A stretch of 64,000 bases of DNA from Pandoraea iniqua (lineage in GTDB: Bacteria; Pseudomonadota; Gammaproteobacteria; Burkholderiales; Burkholderiaceae). The DNA lies in NCBI RefSeq assembly GCF_902459685.1, contig NZ_CABPSF010000012.1:44061-108060 (forward strand). The letters run 5' to 3'. Positions 8,949 to 16,443 of the stretch are shown one piece after another; position 1 is the stretch's first letter; each line of letters opens with the position of its first letter. The notes under the pieces were generated by a model. That model ran no database searches and was not told where the DNA came from. It was given only the letters and a program-made list of their open reading frames with translations. The position numbers and the translations under genes are program-made.

Positions 8949-10109
8949 TTAGCAGTACAGCCGGTGGCGGTTGAAGATGCGGCTCGGATCGAAAGCTTGC
9001 TGCAAGCGCTCGCCGATGGCTTGTATTGCGGCCGGTTGTGCGGTGAACACACCGGCCGACTTGTCGCCGTGGCGGAACAGCGTAGCATGCCCGCCCGCCG
9101 CTGCGGCAATGGCGCGCACTTCGGTGGCGCTGCGCGGCGTAATCCACCACCGCTGCGCGCCGCCCCATTCGATCAGATGTTCTTCGCCATGCGCGAGCTC
9201 CGGCGTGGTCGGCGGCACCGACAAACGCCAGAGCGCTTCGCCCTCGGCACCGATCGGCGAGCGCGCGAAGAACGGGTGCGTCTGTTCGCGCAGCGATTGC
9301 CAGAAGTGCTGCGCGTCGATCACGTCGATCAGTTCGCCGCCCATGGCCGTGCGCGCGGCATCGATGGCGGCCGCTGCGCCGCCCAGACGCACGCTGAGCA
9401 CGCCGTCATGCCACGCCGAACCCATCAGCGGCAGCGGCTGGCCGCCCCAGCGATTGAGCTGGTCGATGGCCTGCGCTTGCGGCATGGCATAGCGCAACGT
9501 GGCTTCGGCCACCGGTTGCGGCAGCACCTTGATCGAGAGTTCGAGCAGCACGCCAAGCGTGCCGAGTGCACCGGCGAGCACGCGCGAGACGTCGTAGCCG
9601 GCCACGTTCTTCATGACCTGTCCGCCGAAGTGCAACACCTGTCCTTGTCCGTTCATGACCACCGCGCCCAGCACGAAGTCGCGCGGTGCGCCCACGTGCG
9701 GGCGGCGAGGGCCTGCCAGACCGGCGGCGATGCAACCGCCCAGTGTCGCGCCCGGGCCGAAGTGCGGCGGCTCGAAGGGCAGGATCTGCCCCTTCTCTGC
9801 GAGCGCGGCTTCGATGTCGGCGAGCGGCGTACCGGCGCGCGCGGTGATGACGAGTTCGGCCGGGTCGTACGAGACGATGCCCGCGTACGCGCGCATGTCG
9901 AGCGATTCGCCCGACGGCGGCTGACCGTACCAGCGCTTGGTGTTGCCGCCGTGGATGTCGAGCGGCGTGCCGGCGGCAGTGGCCGCGACCACGCGCGCGC
10001 GGATGGCGTCGAGTGTCTGGGCCACGGGGTGAGCGGCTTGTGCGTCTGGTGTGTGCGATGCGCTCGATGTTGCAGACGCGAGCGGGGAAGTCGTAGGGGC
10101 CTGTGACAT
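8949..10109 (-). CDS. glcE: Glycolate oxidase FAD-binding subunit GlcE
   Basis: A 386-residue FAD-linked subunit of glycolate oxidase, which converts glycolate to glyoxylate. The FAD-binding segment is visible (AELVITARAGTPL near 85 and FGPGATLGGCIAAGLAGPRR near 120-140), with VMKNVAGYDVSR near 190. Its start overlaps the glcD stop by one base (TGATG), a sign of translational coupling. The first 25 residues or so form a Ser/Ala-rich extension before the conserved part. Confidence 0.95.
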   Translation of the reverse strand: MSQAPTTSPLASATSSASHTPDAQAAHPVAQTLDAIRARVVAATAAGTPLDIHGGNTKRWYGQPPSGESLDMRAYAGIVSYDPAELVITARAGTPLADIEAALAEKGQILPFEPPHFGPGATLGGCIAAGLAGPRRPHVGAPRDFVLGAVVMNGQGQVLHFGGQVMKNVAGYDVSRVLAGALGTLGVLLELSIKVLPQPVAEATLRYAMPQAQAIDQLNRWGGQPLPLMGSAWHDGVLSVRLGGAAAAIDAARTAMGGELIDVIDAQHFWQSLREQTHPFFARSPIGAEGEALWRLSVPPTTPELAHGEEHLIEWGGAQRWWITPRSATEVRAIAAAAGGHATLFRHGDKSAGVFTAQPAAIQAIGERLQQAFDPSRIFNRHRLYC

Positions 10110-11764
10110 CAGAACCTCGGCAAATCAGGGTGCGGCAGCAGGCCGTTACGCACGTGCATCTTGCCGTACTCGGCACAGCGCGCGCGTGTGGGGATCGCCT
10201 TGTCGGCGTTGAGCAGCCCGGCGGGGTCAAAGGCCCGCTTGATCGCGAAGAACGCATCGCGCTCTTCCGGCGAGAACTGCACGCACATGGAGTTGATCTT
10301 TTCGATACCCACGCCGTGCTCGCCGGTGACGGTGCCACCGAGCTCGACGCAGGCTTCGAGAATGTCGCTGCCGAACGCTTCGGCGCGATGCCACTCATCG
10401 AGGTCGTTGCCGTTGAACAGAATCAGCGGATGCATGTTGCCGTCGCCCGCATGGAATACGTTGATGCAGCGCAGGCCGTATTGCACTTCCATCGCTTCGA
10501 TGCGCTTGAGCAGCGTGCCGATCGTGCGGCGCGGAATCGTGCCGTCCATGCAGTAATAGTCGGGCGAGATGCGGCCCGCCGCAGGGAAGGCGTTCTTGCG
10601 CCCCGACCAAAATCGCAGGCGTTCGGCTTCGGAGGTCGACACTTGAATGCGCGTCGCACCCGAAGCGCGAAGCACGGCAGAGACGCGTGCGATTTCTTCG
10701 GCGACTTCTTCGGCCGTGCCGTCGGATTCGCTCAGCAGGATGGCCGCAGCGTTCAGGTCGTAGCCCGCATGGACGAACTCTTCGACGGCCTGCGTCGCGG
10801 GTTTGTCCATCATTTCGAGACCCGCCGGGATGATGCCCGCGGCAATGATCGCGGCCACGGCGTTGCCGCCGGCTTCCACGTCGTCGAAGCTGGCCATGAC
10901 GACTTGCGCCACTTGCGGTTTCGGCACGAGCTTGACGGTGATCTCGGTCACGACGCAGAACATGCCTTCGCTGCCGATGAATACAGAAAGCAGATCGAGG
11001 CCGGGCGAATCGAGCGCGTGCGAGCCGAATTCGACCACGTCGCCATCCATCGTCACGGCACGCACGCGCAATACGTTGTGCACGGTCAGGCCGTATTTCA
11101 GGCAGTGCACACCGCCGGAGTTCTCCGAGACATTGCCGCCGATCGTGCAGGCGATCTGCGAGGAGGGATCGGGGGCGTAGTACAGGCCGTAAGGTGCGGC
11201 CGCTTCCGACACTGCAAGGTTGCGTACGCCGGGTTGCACGGTGGCGGTACGCGCGTACGCGTCGACGTCGAGAATGCGTTTGAACTTCGCCAGCGAGAGC
11301 ACGATGCCGTCGGTAATCGGCATGGCGCCGCCCGACAATCCGGTGCCCGCACCACGCGGGACGACAGGCACCTGATGCTCGCGACAGGCACGCAGAATGC
11401 GGCAGACCTGAGCTTCGTCCGTCGGCAGGACGACCGCCAGCGGCAGGCGGCGGTAGGCCGCCAGACCGTCGCACTCATAGGGCGTGATCTGTTCGCGGTC
11501 GGTGAGCCACAGGGCGTCCGGGACGGCGGCGCGCAAGGCCGCGAGTCTGGCAGCACGCTGGTGCTCGTCGACCGGCGGGAAGGCAGGTTCGGCCGGCACG
11601 GTTGGCAAGGTTGCCAGCCCGGCGGCGTTGGCGGCGTCGGCAGTGTCGGCGAAGTCGTCGATATCGCCGATGTCGGTCGGGGGCGTGTCGCGGCGCAGGG
11701 CGTCCGGCGCCACAAGTCCGGCCGCGGCGGGCGGACTGCGTGTCGGTTGCGGATTCGAAGCCAT
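10109..11764 (-). CDS. glcD: Glycolate oxidase FAD-linked catalytic subunit GlcD
   Basis: A 551-residue FAD-linked oxidase with the PP-loop VVPRGAGTGLSGGA in its first half and the C-terminal signature GTVTGEHGVG of the GlcD/LDH-D family. It oxidises glycolate, and possibly D-lactate, together with GlcE and GlcF. The start at 11764 is preferred over the frame's upstream limit at 11854, because the upstream stretch contains the operator-like repeats and the probable promoter. The N terminus still carries about 50 extra residues, rich in Pro, Asp and Ala, compared with typical GlcD of roughly 500. The divergent GntR/FCD gene is the likely regulator. Confidence 0.95.
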   Translation of the reverse strand: MASNPQPTRSPPAAAGLVAPDALRRDTPPTDIGDIDDFADTADAANAAGLATLPTVPAEPAFPPVDEHQRAARLAALRAAVPDALWLTDREQITPYECDGLAAYRRLPLAVVLPTDEAQVCRILRACREHQVPVVPRGAGTGLSGGAMPITDGIVLSLAKFKRILDVDAYARTATVQPGVRNLAVSEAAAPYGLYYAPDPSSQIACTIGGNVSENSGGVHCLKYGLTVHNVLRVRAVTMDGDVVEFGSHALDSPGLDLLSVFIGSEGMFCVVTEITVKLVPKPQVAQVVMASFDDVEAGGNAVAAIIAAGIIPAGLEMMDKPATQAVEEFVHAGYDLNAAAILLSESDGTAEEVAEEIARVSAVLRASGATRIQVSTSEAERLRFWSGRKNAFPAAGRISPDYYCMDGTIPRRTIGTLLKRIEAMEVQYGLRCINVFHAGDGNMHPLILFNGNDLDEWHRAEAFGSDILEACVELGGTVTGEHGVGIEKINSMCVQFSPEERDAFFAIKRAFDPAGLLNADKAIPTRARCAEYGKMHVRNGLLPHPDLPRF

Positions 11765-11797
11765 GGGCGTCTCGTGCTCGAAGGGTCGTTGACGGTT

Positions 11798-11803
11798 ATT
11801 ATG
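11798..11803 (-). promoter_or_regulatory. Probable -10 element of the glcDEF promoter
   Basis: CATAAT on the minus strand, about 35 nt before the glcD start codon. The expected -35 position (11821-11826) falls inside the operator-like repeat cluster, as expected for a regulated promoter with a poor -35. Confidence 0.45.
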
Positions 11804-11810
11804 TTTTATC

Positions 11811-11838
11811 TGGTCTACTGGTAGACTGGTCGACCAGT
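11811..11838. promoter_or_regulatory. Triple operator-like repeat between glcD and its GntR/FCD regulator
   Basis: Three consecutive 8-bp units (TGGTCTAC, TGGTAGAC, TGGTCGAC) at 11811-11834. The third unit is half of a perfect 14-bp palindrome, ACTGGTC/GACCAGT (11825-11838), and GTCTAC/GTAGAC (11813-11826) forms another inverted repeat. Known FadR-subfamily sites have a TGGT...ACCA type core, so this is a good candidate binding site for the divergent regulator. It lies over the -35 region of the glcD promoter. Confidence 0.7.
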
Positions 11839-12045
11839 TGTCCGATGACGTCATCCTAAAGGGAATGGTCTTATTCCGACTACCGGGTTAACCCTTGATT
11901 TGAGGGCAATTCCTAGCCGATCGCTTAGGAGGCGCTAAAGGATCGCTAAGGGAGGAGGTCCGGGGCGGCGCTGGCCTGCCCGGGCGGGAGCGCCATCCTG
12001 TATCGTTGCGTCTCTGAGTATTTTTCGTCGAGAACCCCAGCCGAC

Positions 12046-12912
12046 ATGTCGTCTACCGAGCCGTCTCTGCCTATGTCCTCGCCTACGTCCGCTGCCCCTG
12101 CCAGCGATATTCCGGGTGCCGTCGCCAGCTTTGTGCCGGTCACGCCGCCGCCGCGTCTGCGGCTGTCCGACATGGTCTACGAGCAACTGGAGACGATGGT
12201 CGTCGAAGGGCGCTTGGCCCCCGGTTCGGCATTGCCATCCGAGCGCGATCTGGCCCAACAGATGGGCGTATCGCGGCCCTCGTTGCGCGAAGCGCTGCTG
12301 CGGCTGGAGTCGCGCGGCCTGATCGTCGGACGCGCCGGTGGCGGTTATCTGGTCGCCAATGCCAGCCAGCCACTGCTCGCCGAACCGCTCTCGCAACTGA
12401 TGTCGCGCCACAGCAAGACGGTCGACGACGTGCTGGAAATGCGGGAAGTGCTCGAGGCCAAGGCCGTCGAGCTGGCGGCCGAGCGCGCCACGCCCGAGGA
12501 CATCGCACGGCTGGCGCAGGCGCTTGAGGCACTGGAGGCGGCGTATGCGGCCGGGCGTGATGAACGTGATGGACGTGATGGCCTTGACGGTCAGGACGGC
12601 GACACCCGTGGCGCGTCGTTGCTGACCCGGGTGCCCGAGCTCGACGCCCATTTCCATCTGGCCCTTGCGGAAGCCACCCATAACCTCGTGCTGGTTCATC
12701 TGATGCACGCGATCTTCGAATTGCTGCGCGGCTCGGTCGTGGACAACTACCGCGCCATCGTCGGTCACGGCGCCGATCTGGCCGAACTGATCGATCAGCA
12801 TCGCCGCATCTTCAACGCCGTGGCGTCGCACGACGCCGCCAGCGCGCAGCGCTCGCTGCGCGAACACCTCGCTTTCATCCGCGACAACTCGGGCGACACC
12901 GGCGCTGTCTGA
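12046..12912 (+). CDS. glcC: GntR/FadR-family (FCD) regulator, probably of glcDEF
   Basis: A 288-residue regulator. A GntR winged helix-turn-helix spans about residues 38-110 (LAPGSALPSERDLAQQMGVSR, then LREALLRLESRGLI), and an FCD ligand domain extends to the C terminus with helix motifs DAHFHLALAEATHN and DQHRRIFNAV. It is divergent from glcDEF, the arrangement of GlcC/LldR-type activators that sense glycolate or lactate. The intergenic operator-like cluster supports this. Unusually, residues of about 171-192 are a charged Gly/Asp/Arg insert encoded by a 9-bp tandem repeat. The gene symbol is by context. Confidence 0.85.
   Translation: MSSTEPSLPMSSPTSAAPASDIPGAVASFVPVTPPPRLRLSDMVYEQLETMVVEGRLAPGSALPSERDLAQQMGVSRPSLREALLRLESRGLIVGRAGGGYLVANASQPLLAEPLSQLMSRHSKTVDDVLEMREVLEAKAVELAAERATPEDIARLAQALEALEAAYAAGRDERDGRDGLDGQDGDTRGASLLTRVPELDAHFHLALAEATHNLVLVHLMHAIFELLRGSVVDNYRAIVGHGADLAELIDQHRRIFNAVASHDAASAQRSLREHLAFIRDNSGDTGAV
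12556..12600 (+). repeat. 9-bp tandem repeat inside the GntR/FCD regulator gene
   Basis: Five 9-bp units drift from CGTGATGAA through CGTGATGGA and CGTGATGGC to CTTGACGGT and CAGGACGGC. They encode an Arg/Asp/Gly-rich stretch inserted between helices of the FCD domain. The reading frame is preserved. Confidence 0.8.
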
Positions 12913-12938
12913 CCGACCGGCGGGTGGCGCGGCTGATG

Positions 12939-12977
12939 ACCGTCGCTGCCAACCGTCGCTGCAAACCGTCGCCGGCC
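12939..12977 (+). repeat. Three 13-bp tandem repeats downstream of the glc regulator
   Basis: ACCGTCGCTGCCA, ACCGTCGCTGCAA and ACCGTCGCCGGCC follow each other directly, 26 bp after the stop codon of the GntR/FCD gene. They are non-coding and of unknown role. Confidence 0.75.
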
Positions 12978-13213
12978 AAACCAAACGAGCGTCATCCGCA
13001 CGCTCGCGTCCCCTGTCAAAACGTCATCGTTTTCCCTGACCTTGCGCTGCCCGGCACTACGCTGCGGCAACGCAGGGTCACGCGTCTCAGTCCCCCTGTC
13101 ACCCCACACCCGTAAGGCTGCCGTGCATTTCACGGTTATCGAGCGCTCACCTCGCATGCGTGGATAACCCGCCTTTGTGCGTCGACCGGCACCCGGATGC
13201 GGGCGCTCTCGGG

Positions 13214-13242
13214 TTGACAGTGGTTCAGGCATCGACTACTTT
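13214..13242 (+). promoter_or_regulatory. Candidate promoter for the oxalate/formate antiporter leader
   Basis: A perfect TTGACA (13214-13219), a 17-bp spacer and TACTTT (13237-13242, four of six consensus bases). It lies at the edge of an AT-rich patch in otherwise GC-rich DNA. The predicted start site is near 13249. Confidence 0.55.
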
Positions 13243-13271
13243 TGGAACCATAAAAATACTTAATTCGATAT

Positions 13272-13297
13272 ATTGAATCTTGTATATCAGATTCAAT
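13272..13297. promoter_or_regulatory. Perfect 8-bp inverted repeat, operator candidate
   Basis: ATTGAATC, 10 nt, GATTCAAT. It lies just downstream of the predicted start site in the AT-rich patch. Symmetry and arm length would fit a dimeric regulator; the identity of that regulator is unknown. Confidence 0.5.
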
Positions 13298-14009
13298 TTG
13301 TCGGAGCGGCCACCTGAGTTTCGCGAAGAATCCGAGGGAATCCGGATTGCCGCGAGACCTTCCGGAGTGAACCGGAAGGCGTTGGACAGGCCGCGGCACA
13401 AGTCGGAGACACAAGTTGGGTAAGCACACCTTTCCTTTCGGGCAGCCTGAGTGCGGCGTTTGCACCGCGCTGGCTGTCCAGTCGTATCCGTCGCCCATGT
13501 CCTCACGATGGCTGTGGGGCACCCGGCGGTCCTCATCTCCCTGCCGCCTGTTGCGGGCAGGCGATTCGGCGATCACGCGTCCGCGAGGCGCGCCCGCCTG
13601 AGTGACGGGGGACGGCCTGTCAGGTGACGTCGGCAAACCGACAGCACCGCAGACCCGCGACCCGCACTCGAACTCTTCACCGTAGCCACCCTTCGGCAGT
13701 CGGCAACTTGCCGGCACGGGCCAAACGCCTGTGCCGCCGCGCCGAAGCGGGGGCCGGAAGTGTCCTTTGGCGCTTCCGTAAGTCAGTCAGCCGGGGCCCG
13801 AGCCCCGCGAGCGCGCCGCCAGGCGACGCTCCAGGATCAAGCGGCCAACCATGAGCCGCATGCAACGCCAGGAGGCGTGCCGTACGCGCTGTCACCCAAG
13901 TCGTGACGCGCGACGACACGCGATGACGGTGGTACCCCCTTCACTGCGCGCAGGTGCGTGCGATCGGGCGGGCCGCCGGCAATCGTCTGACAGGAACAGG
14001 AGGCAAGTC

Positions 14010-15329
14010 ATGCAAGCAGCTGCGCAACCGGAGGAGAAAACCTCTTTTCTGGGAGGGCGCTGGTCACAACTGGTGATCGGCATCATCTGTATGGGCCTGG
14101 TGGCCAATCTGCAATATTCGTGGACGCTGTTCGTCGAGCCGATGGAGGCCAAGAATCATTGGGGCATCGCGGCGATTCAGGTCGCATTCTCGATCTTCAT
14201 CGTGGTGGAAACCTGGCTCGTGCCGATCGAAGGCTGGCTCGTCGATCGCTTCGGGCCCCGTCCGGTCGTTGCGGGCGGCGCTATCTGCGTGGCGCTCTCG
14301 TGGATCATGTATTCGTACGCCACGACGCTGACCGTGCTTTACACGGCGGCAGTGATCGCTGGTATCGGCGCCGGTTGCGTGTACGGCACCTGCGTGGGTA
14401 ACGCCCTCAAGTGGTTCCCGGACAAGCGCGGTCTCGCGGCGGGCCTCACGGCCGCCGGTTTCGGTGCGGGTGCGGCGCTGACGGTGATTCCGATTGCGAA
14501 CATGATTCGCGAGTCGGGCTACGAAGCCGCGTTCTTCAACTTCGGCATTGTGCAAGGCGTGGCGATCTTCATCCTCGCGCTGCTGATGGTCAAGCCGCGT
14601 GCGCCGAAGGGTGTCACCGTGTCGCGCCGCAATCTGGCGACCAAGGTCGACTACACCTCGGGCCAGATGATTCGCACGCCGGTGTTCTGGGTGATCTACG
14701 TGTGCTTCGTGGCAGTGGCCGCAGGCGGCCTGATGGCCACCGCGCAGATCGGCCCGATCGCGAAGGACTACGGCATTGCTTCGATGCCGATGACGCTCTT
14801 CGGCGCGACCTTGCCGCTGCTCACGATGACGCTGTCGATCGACAACCTTTGCAACGGCTTTACGCGTCCGCTGTGTGGTTTCGTGTCGGACAAGATCGGC
14901 CGTGAAAACGCGATGTTCATCATCTTCCTCGGGGAAGGGGTGGCGATGCTGGGCCTGATGCACTTCGGTCAGAACCCGTACATGTTCGTGTTCTTCGCTG
15001 CGATGACGTTCCTGTGCTGGGGCGAGATCTTCTCGATCTTCCCGGCGCTGTGTGCGGACACGTTCGGTGGCAAGAATGCCGCGTCGAACGCCGGTACGCT
15101 GTACACCGCAAAGGGAACGGCCGCGCTGCTGGTGCCGCTCGCTTCGGTGCTCGCCGTGGGTGGTCACTGGGACCGTGTGTTCATCGCCGCAGCCGTGATC
15201 AGCATCGCGGCTGCCATTGCGGCGAAGTTCCTGCTCCAGCCGATGCGCCGTCGCTGGATCGAGAGCGTGAACAGTCCGGAAACGCTCAGTTCACACGTGC
15301 CGCCGATCGGGGCACCCGCCAGCGAGTAA
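14010..15329 (+). CDS. oxlT: Oxalate/formate antiporter (OxlT-like MFS transporter)
   Basis: A 439-residue major facilitator with about 12 membrane segments. The loop between segments 2 and 3 (VDRFGPRP) and the central loop (FVSDKIGREN, second half) are MFS-like, and overall similarity is to OxlT-type carriers that swap oxalate for formate across the inner membrane. An AGGAGG ribosome-binding site lies 6 nt before the ATG at 14010; the open frame upstream of it is Arg-rich and non-conserved. It sits beside glycolate oxidase genes, which suggests a role in C2 acid metabolism, although no oxalate decarboxylation genes are in the window. Substrate is inferred from the family. Confidence 0.85.
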   Translation: MQAAAQPEEKTSFLGGRWSQLVIGIICMGLVANLQYSWTLFVEPMEAKNHWGIAAIQVAFSIFIVVETWLVPIEGWLVDRFGPRPVVAGGAICVALSWIMYSYATTLTVLYTAAVIAGIGAGCVYGTCVGNALKWFPDKRGLAAGLTAAGFGAGAALTVIPIANMIRESGYEAAFFNFGIVQGVAIFILALLMVKPRAPKGVTVSRRNLATKVDYTSGQMIRTPVFWVIYVCFVAVAAGGLMATAQIGPIAKDYGIASMPMTLFGATLPLLTMTLSIDNLCNGFTRPLCGFVSDKIGRENAMFIIFLGEGVAMLGLMHFGQNPYMFVFFAAMTFLCWGEIFSIFPALCADTFGGKNAASNAGTLYTAKGTAALLVPLASVLAVGGHWDRVFIAAAVISIAAAIAAKFLLQPMRRRWIESVNSPETLSSHVPPIGAPASE

Positions 15330-15354
15330 GTCTGTGCTGGTGTGACTGACAAGG

Positions 15355-15387
15355 ACGGGGTACCGGAAACGGTGCCCCGTTTTTTAT
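15355..15387 (+). terminator. Rho-independent terminator after the oxalate/formate antiporter
   Basis: An 11-bp stem with one G-U pair (ACGGGGTACCG with CGGTGCCCCGT), a GAAA loop and a run of six T on the plus strand, 25 nt after the stop codon. Confidence 0.9.
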
Positions 15388-15433
15388 TGGGCGCTGCAAT
15401 GTGCAGGAGAAGGGAGGGGCAGATGCCGTCGCC

Positions 15434-15468
15434 GGAAACAAAAAAGCCTCGCCGATTGGCGAGGCTTT
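15434..15468 (-). terminator. Terminator of the distal tRNA-Asn gene
   Basis: On the minus strand an 11-bp stem (AAAGCCTCGCC with GGCGAGGCTTT, 4-nt loop) is followed by a T-rich run, just downstream of the tRNA 3' end. Confidence 0.85.
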
Positions 15469-15477
15469 CTGCGTTTT

Positions 15478-15553
15478 TGGCTCCTCGACCTGGGCTCGAA
15501 CCAGGGACCTACGGATTAACAGTCCGGCGCTCTACCAACTGAGCTATCGAGGA
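15478..15553 (-). tRNA. tRNA-Asn (GTT), copy 1
   Basis: A 76-nt cloverleaf read on the minus strand with anticodon GTT in the loop CTGTTAA. It has a TTCGAGC-type T loop, a 7-bp acceptor stem (TCCTCGA with TCGAGGA) and an encoded CCA end. It is the second of two tandem copies in transcription order. Confidence 0.97.
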
Positions 15554-15594
15554 TCAAACTGGGGTGTCATGCATCGCTGTTACGGTGCATCGAC

Positions 15595-15622
15595 TAAAAC
15601 AAAAGCCTCGCGTGCGCGAGGC
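15595..15622 (-). terminator. Stem-loop between the two tRNA-Asn genes
   Basis: A 7-bp stem (GCCTCGC with GCGAGGC) with a 4-nt loop, followed on the minus strand by TTTTGTTTTAG. It could end the upstream tRNA transcript or serve as a processing spacer. Confidence 0.7.
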
Positions 15623-15640
15623 CATCGCTTCGGTAATTCT

Positions 15641-15716
15641 TGGCTCCCCGACCTGGGCTCGAACCAGGGACCTACGGATTAACAGTCCGGCGCTCTACCA
15701 ACTGAGCTATCGGGGA
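15641..15716 (-). tRNA. tRNA-Asn (GTT), copy 2
   Basis: A 76-nt tRNA on the minus strand, identical to copy 1 except for one acceptor-stem pair (C-G here, T-A in copy 1). Both sides have changed, so the stem is intact. Anticodon GTT and an encoded CCA end are present. Confidence 0.97.
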
Positions 15717-15809
15717 TCAAAAGAGAAAGCGATTATAGTGGCGATTTTCAGACACTGTCAACACTCGGAATGCACTTTTTCTGCATCGAATGTGGCTGCC
15801 GCCGCTGAA

Positions 15810-16133
15810 TCAGCGCTCCAGCAGCTTGAGCTTGTCGGCCACGTCTTTCCACTGGTCGGCGTCGGCCAGCGGTGCCTTGGTCTTCGTGATGCTCGGCCAC
15901 AGCGGCGAGAGTTCGGCGTTCAGCGCGATGAATTCCTGTTGATCACCCGGCACATCCTCTTCGGCATAGATGGCATTTGCCGGGCACTCGGCCACACAGA
16001 CCGCGCAATCGATGCACTCGTCCGGATCGATGGCCAGAAAGTTCGGGCCTTCGCGGAAGCAATCGACGGGACAAACGTCGACACAATCCGTGTATCGACA
16101 CTTGATGCAGTTTTCGGTGACAACGTGGGTCAT
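15810..16133 (-). CDS. fdxA: 7Fe ferredoxin FdxA
   Basis: A 107-residue soluble electron carrier. The N-terminal cysteine pattern ([18 protein letters not shown], residues about 9-26) matches the 3Fe-4S plus 4Fe-4S type, and the second cluster motif ([12 protein letters not shown]) lies at about 40-51. A C-terminal extension ([12 protein letters not shown]) is typical of FdxA from proteobacteria. A GGAG site precedes the ATG. The gene stands alone and is divergent from pncB, so its redox partners are not indicated. Confidence 0.95.
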   Translation of the reverse strand: MTHVVTENCIKCRYTDCVDVCPVDCFREGPNFLAIDPDECIDCAVCVAECPANAIYAEEDVPGDQQEFIALNAELSPLWPSITKTKAPLADADQWKDVADKLKLLER

Positions 16134-16443
16134 GCCAACTCCAGAACGTAGGGCGCAACGGCTTCGATCGGCCGTTAAAACGCGTATTGTAGCGCAGCCC
16201 GGGGTCGTGGGTGAGGCTGCCCGGCGACTTGTGACAGGTGTTGCAGGCGTCATATGGGCCGCGGCTTTGCGGTACCATCGAGCGTGCCCTTGCTAGGCCG
16301 GTGACGACTCATCGGCCTAGCAAGGACGGAAATTCGCTCGCGTGCGGTGCGCGATGTGGGAGATGACTCCCATGCGTCGTGCACCCATCGCCGATATGCA
16401 GCGTTCGCTGCTTCTGTGCGTGCTCCCGCCGGGGCCTGTCGTC
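16134..16443. other. Divergent intergenic region between fdxA and pncB
   Basis: A 310-bp gap with no gene. TACAAT on the minus strand (16186-16191) is a possible fdxA -10 element. The region also holds the long perfect hairpin at 16288-16325 and a second stem, TGGGAG/CTCCCA, at about 16354-16370, both probably in the pncB leader. Confidence 0.6.
16288..16325 (+). promoter_or_regulatory. 13-bp perfect hairpin upstream of pncB
   Basis: CCTTGCTAGGCCG and CGGCCTAGCAAGG flank a 12-nt loop that can itself close by TGA/TCA pairing. There is no T tract, so it is not a standard terminator. It may be a leader RNA structure or a DNA operator for the NAD-salvage gene, 118 nt before its start codon. Confidence 0.65.

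Larger units (their letters stand above)
12913..14009 (+). other. Long non-coding interval and leader before the oxalate/formate antiporter
   Basis: This 1.1-kb gap contains no convincing gene. It holds a 13-bp tandem repeat (12939-12977), a consensus-like promoter (13214-13242) in an unusually AT-rich patch, an inverted repeat (13272-13297), and then a GC-rich stretch with many short stems. The stems include 13329-13348 (6 bp), 13358-13379 (8 bp, perfect), one of 9 bp including a G-U pair at about 13711-13737, 13792-13807 (6 bp with a CCGA loop) and 13865-13878. If the promoter is right, the antiporter mRNA has a leader of about 760 nt. Confidence 0.55.

Noticed and set aside
8145..10106. 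A 653-codon plus-strand reading frame over glcE and glcF
   Set aside because: It is rich in Arg and His with no recognisable domain, and is antisense to two firm genes.
10103..11824. A 573-codon plus-strand reading frame over glcD
   Set aside because: It is antisense to a clear glcD with all family motifs; such long mirror frames are expected in GC-rich codon-biased DNA.
12939..12977. 13-bp tandem repeats as an attachment site or iteron
   Set aside because: There is no integrase, replication gene or second matching site in the window.
13136..13717. A 193-codon minus-strand reading frame in the antiporter leader
   Set aside because: Its composition is unlike neighbouring proteins, no domain is recognisable, and it spans the promoter, inverted repeat and hairpins.
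15478..15716. tRNA-Asn pair as a genomic-island insertion site
   Set aside because: Both tRNAs are intact, but there is no integrase, no 3'-end duplication beyond the tandem copy, and core genes lie on both sides.
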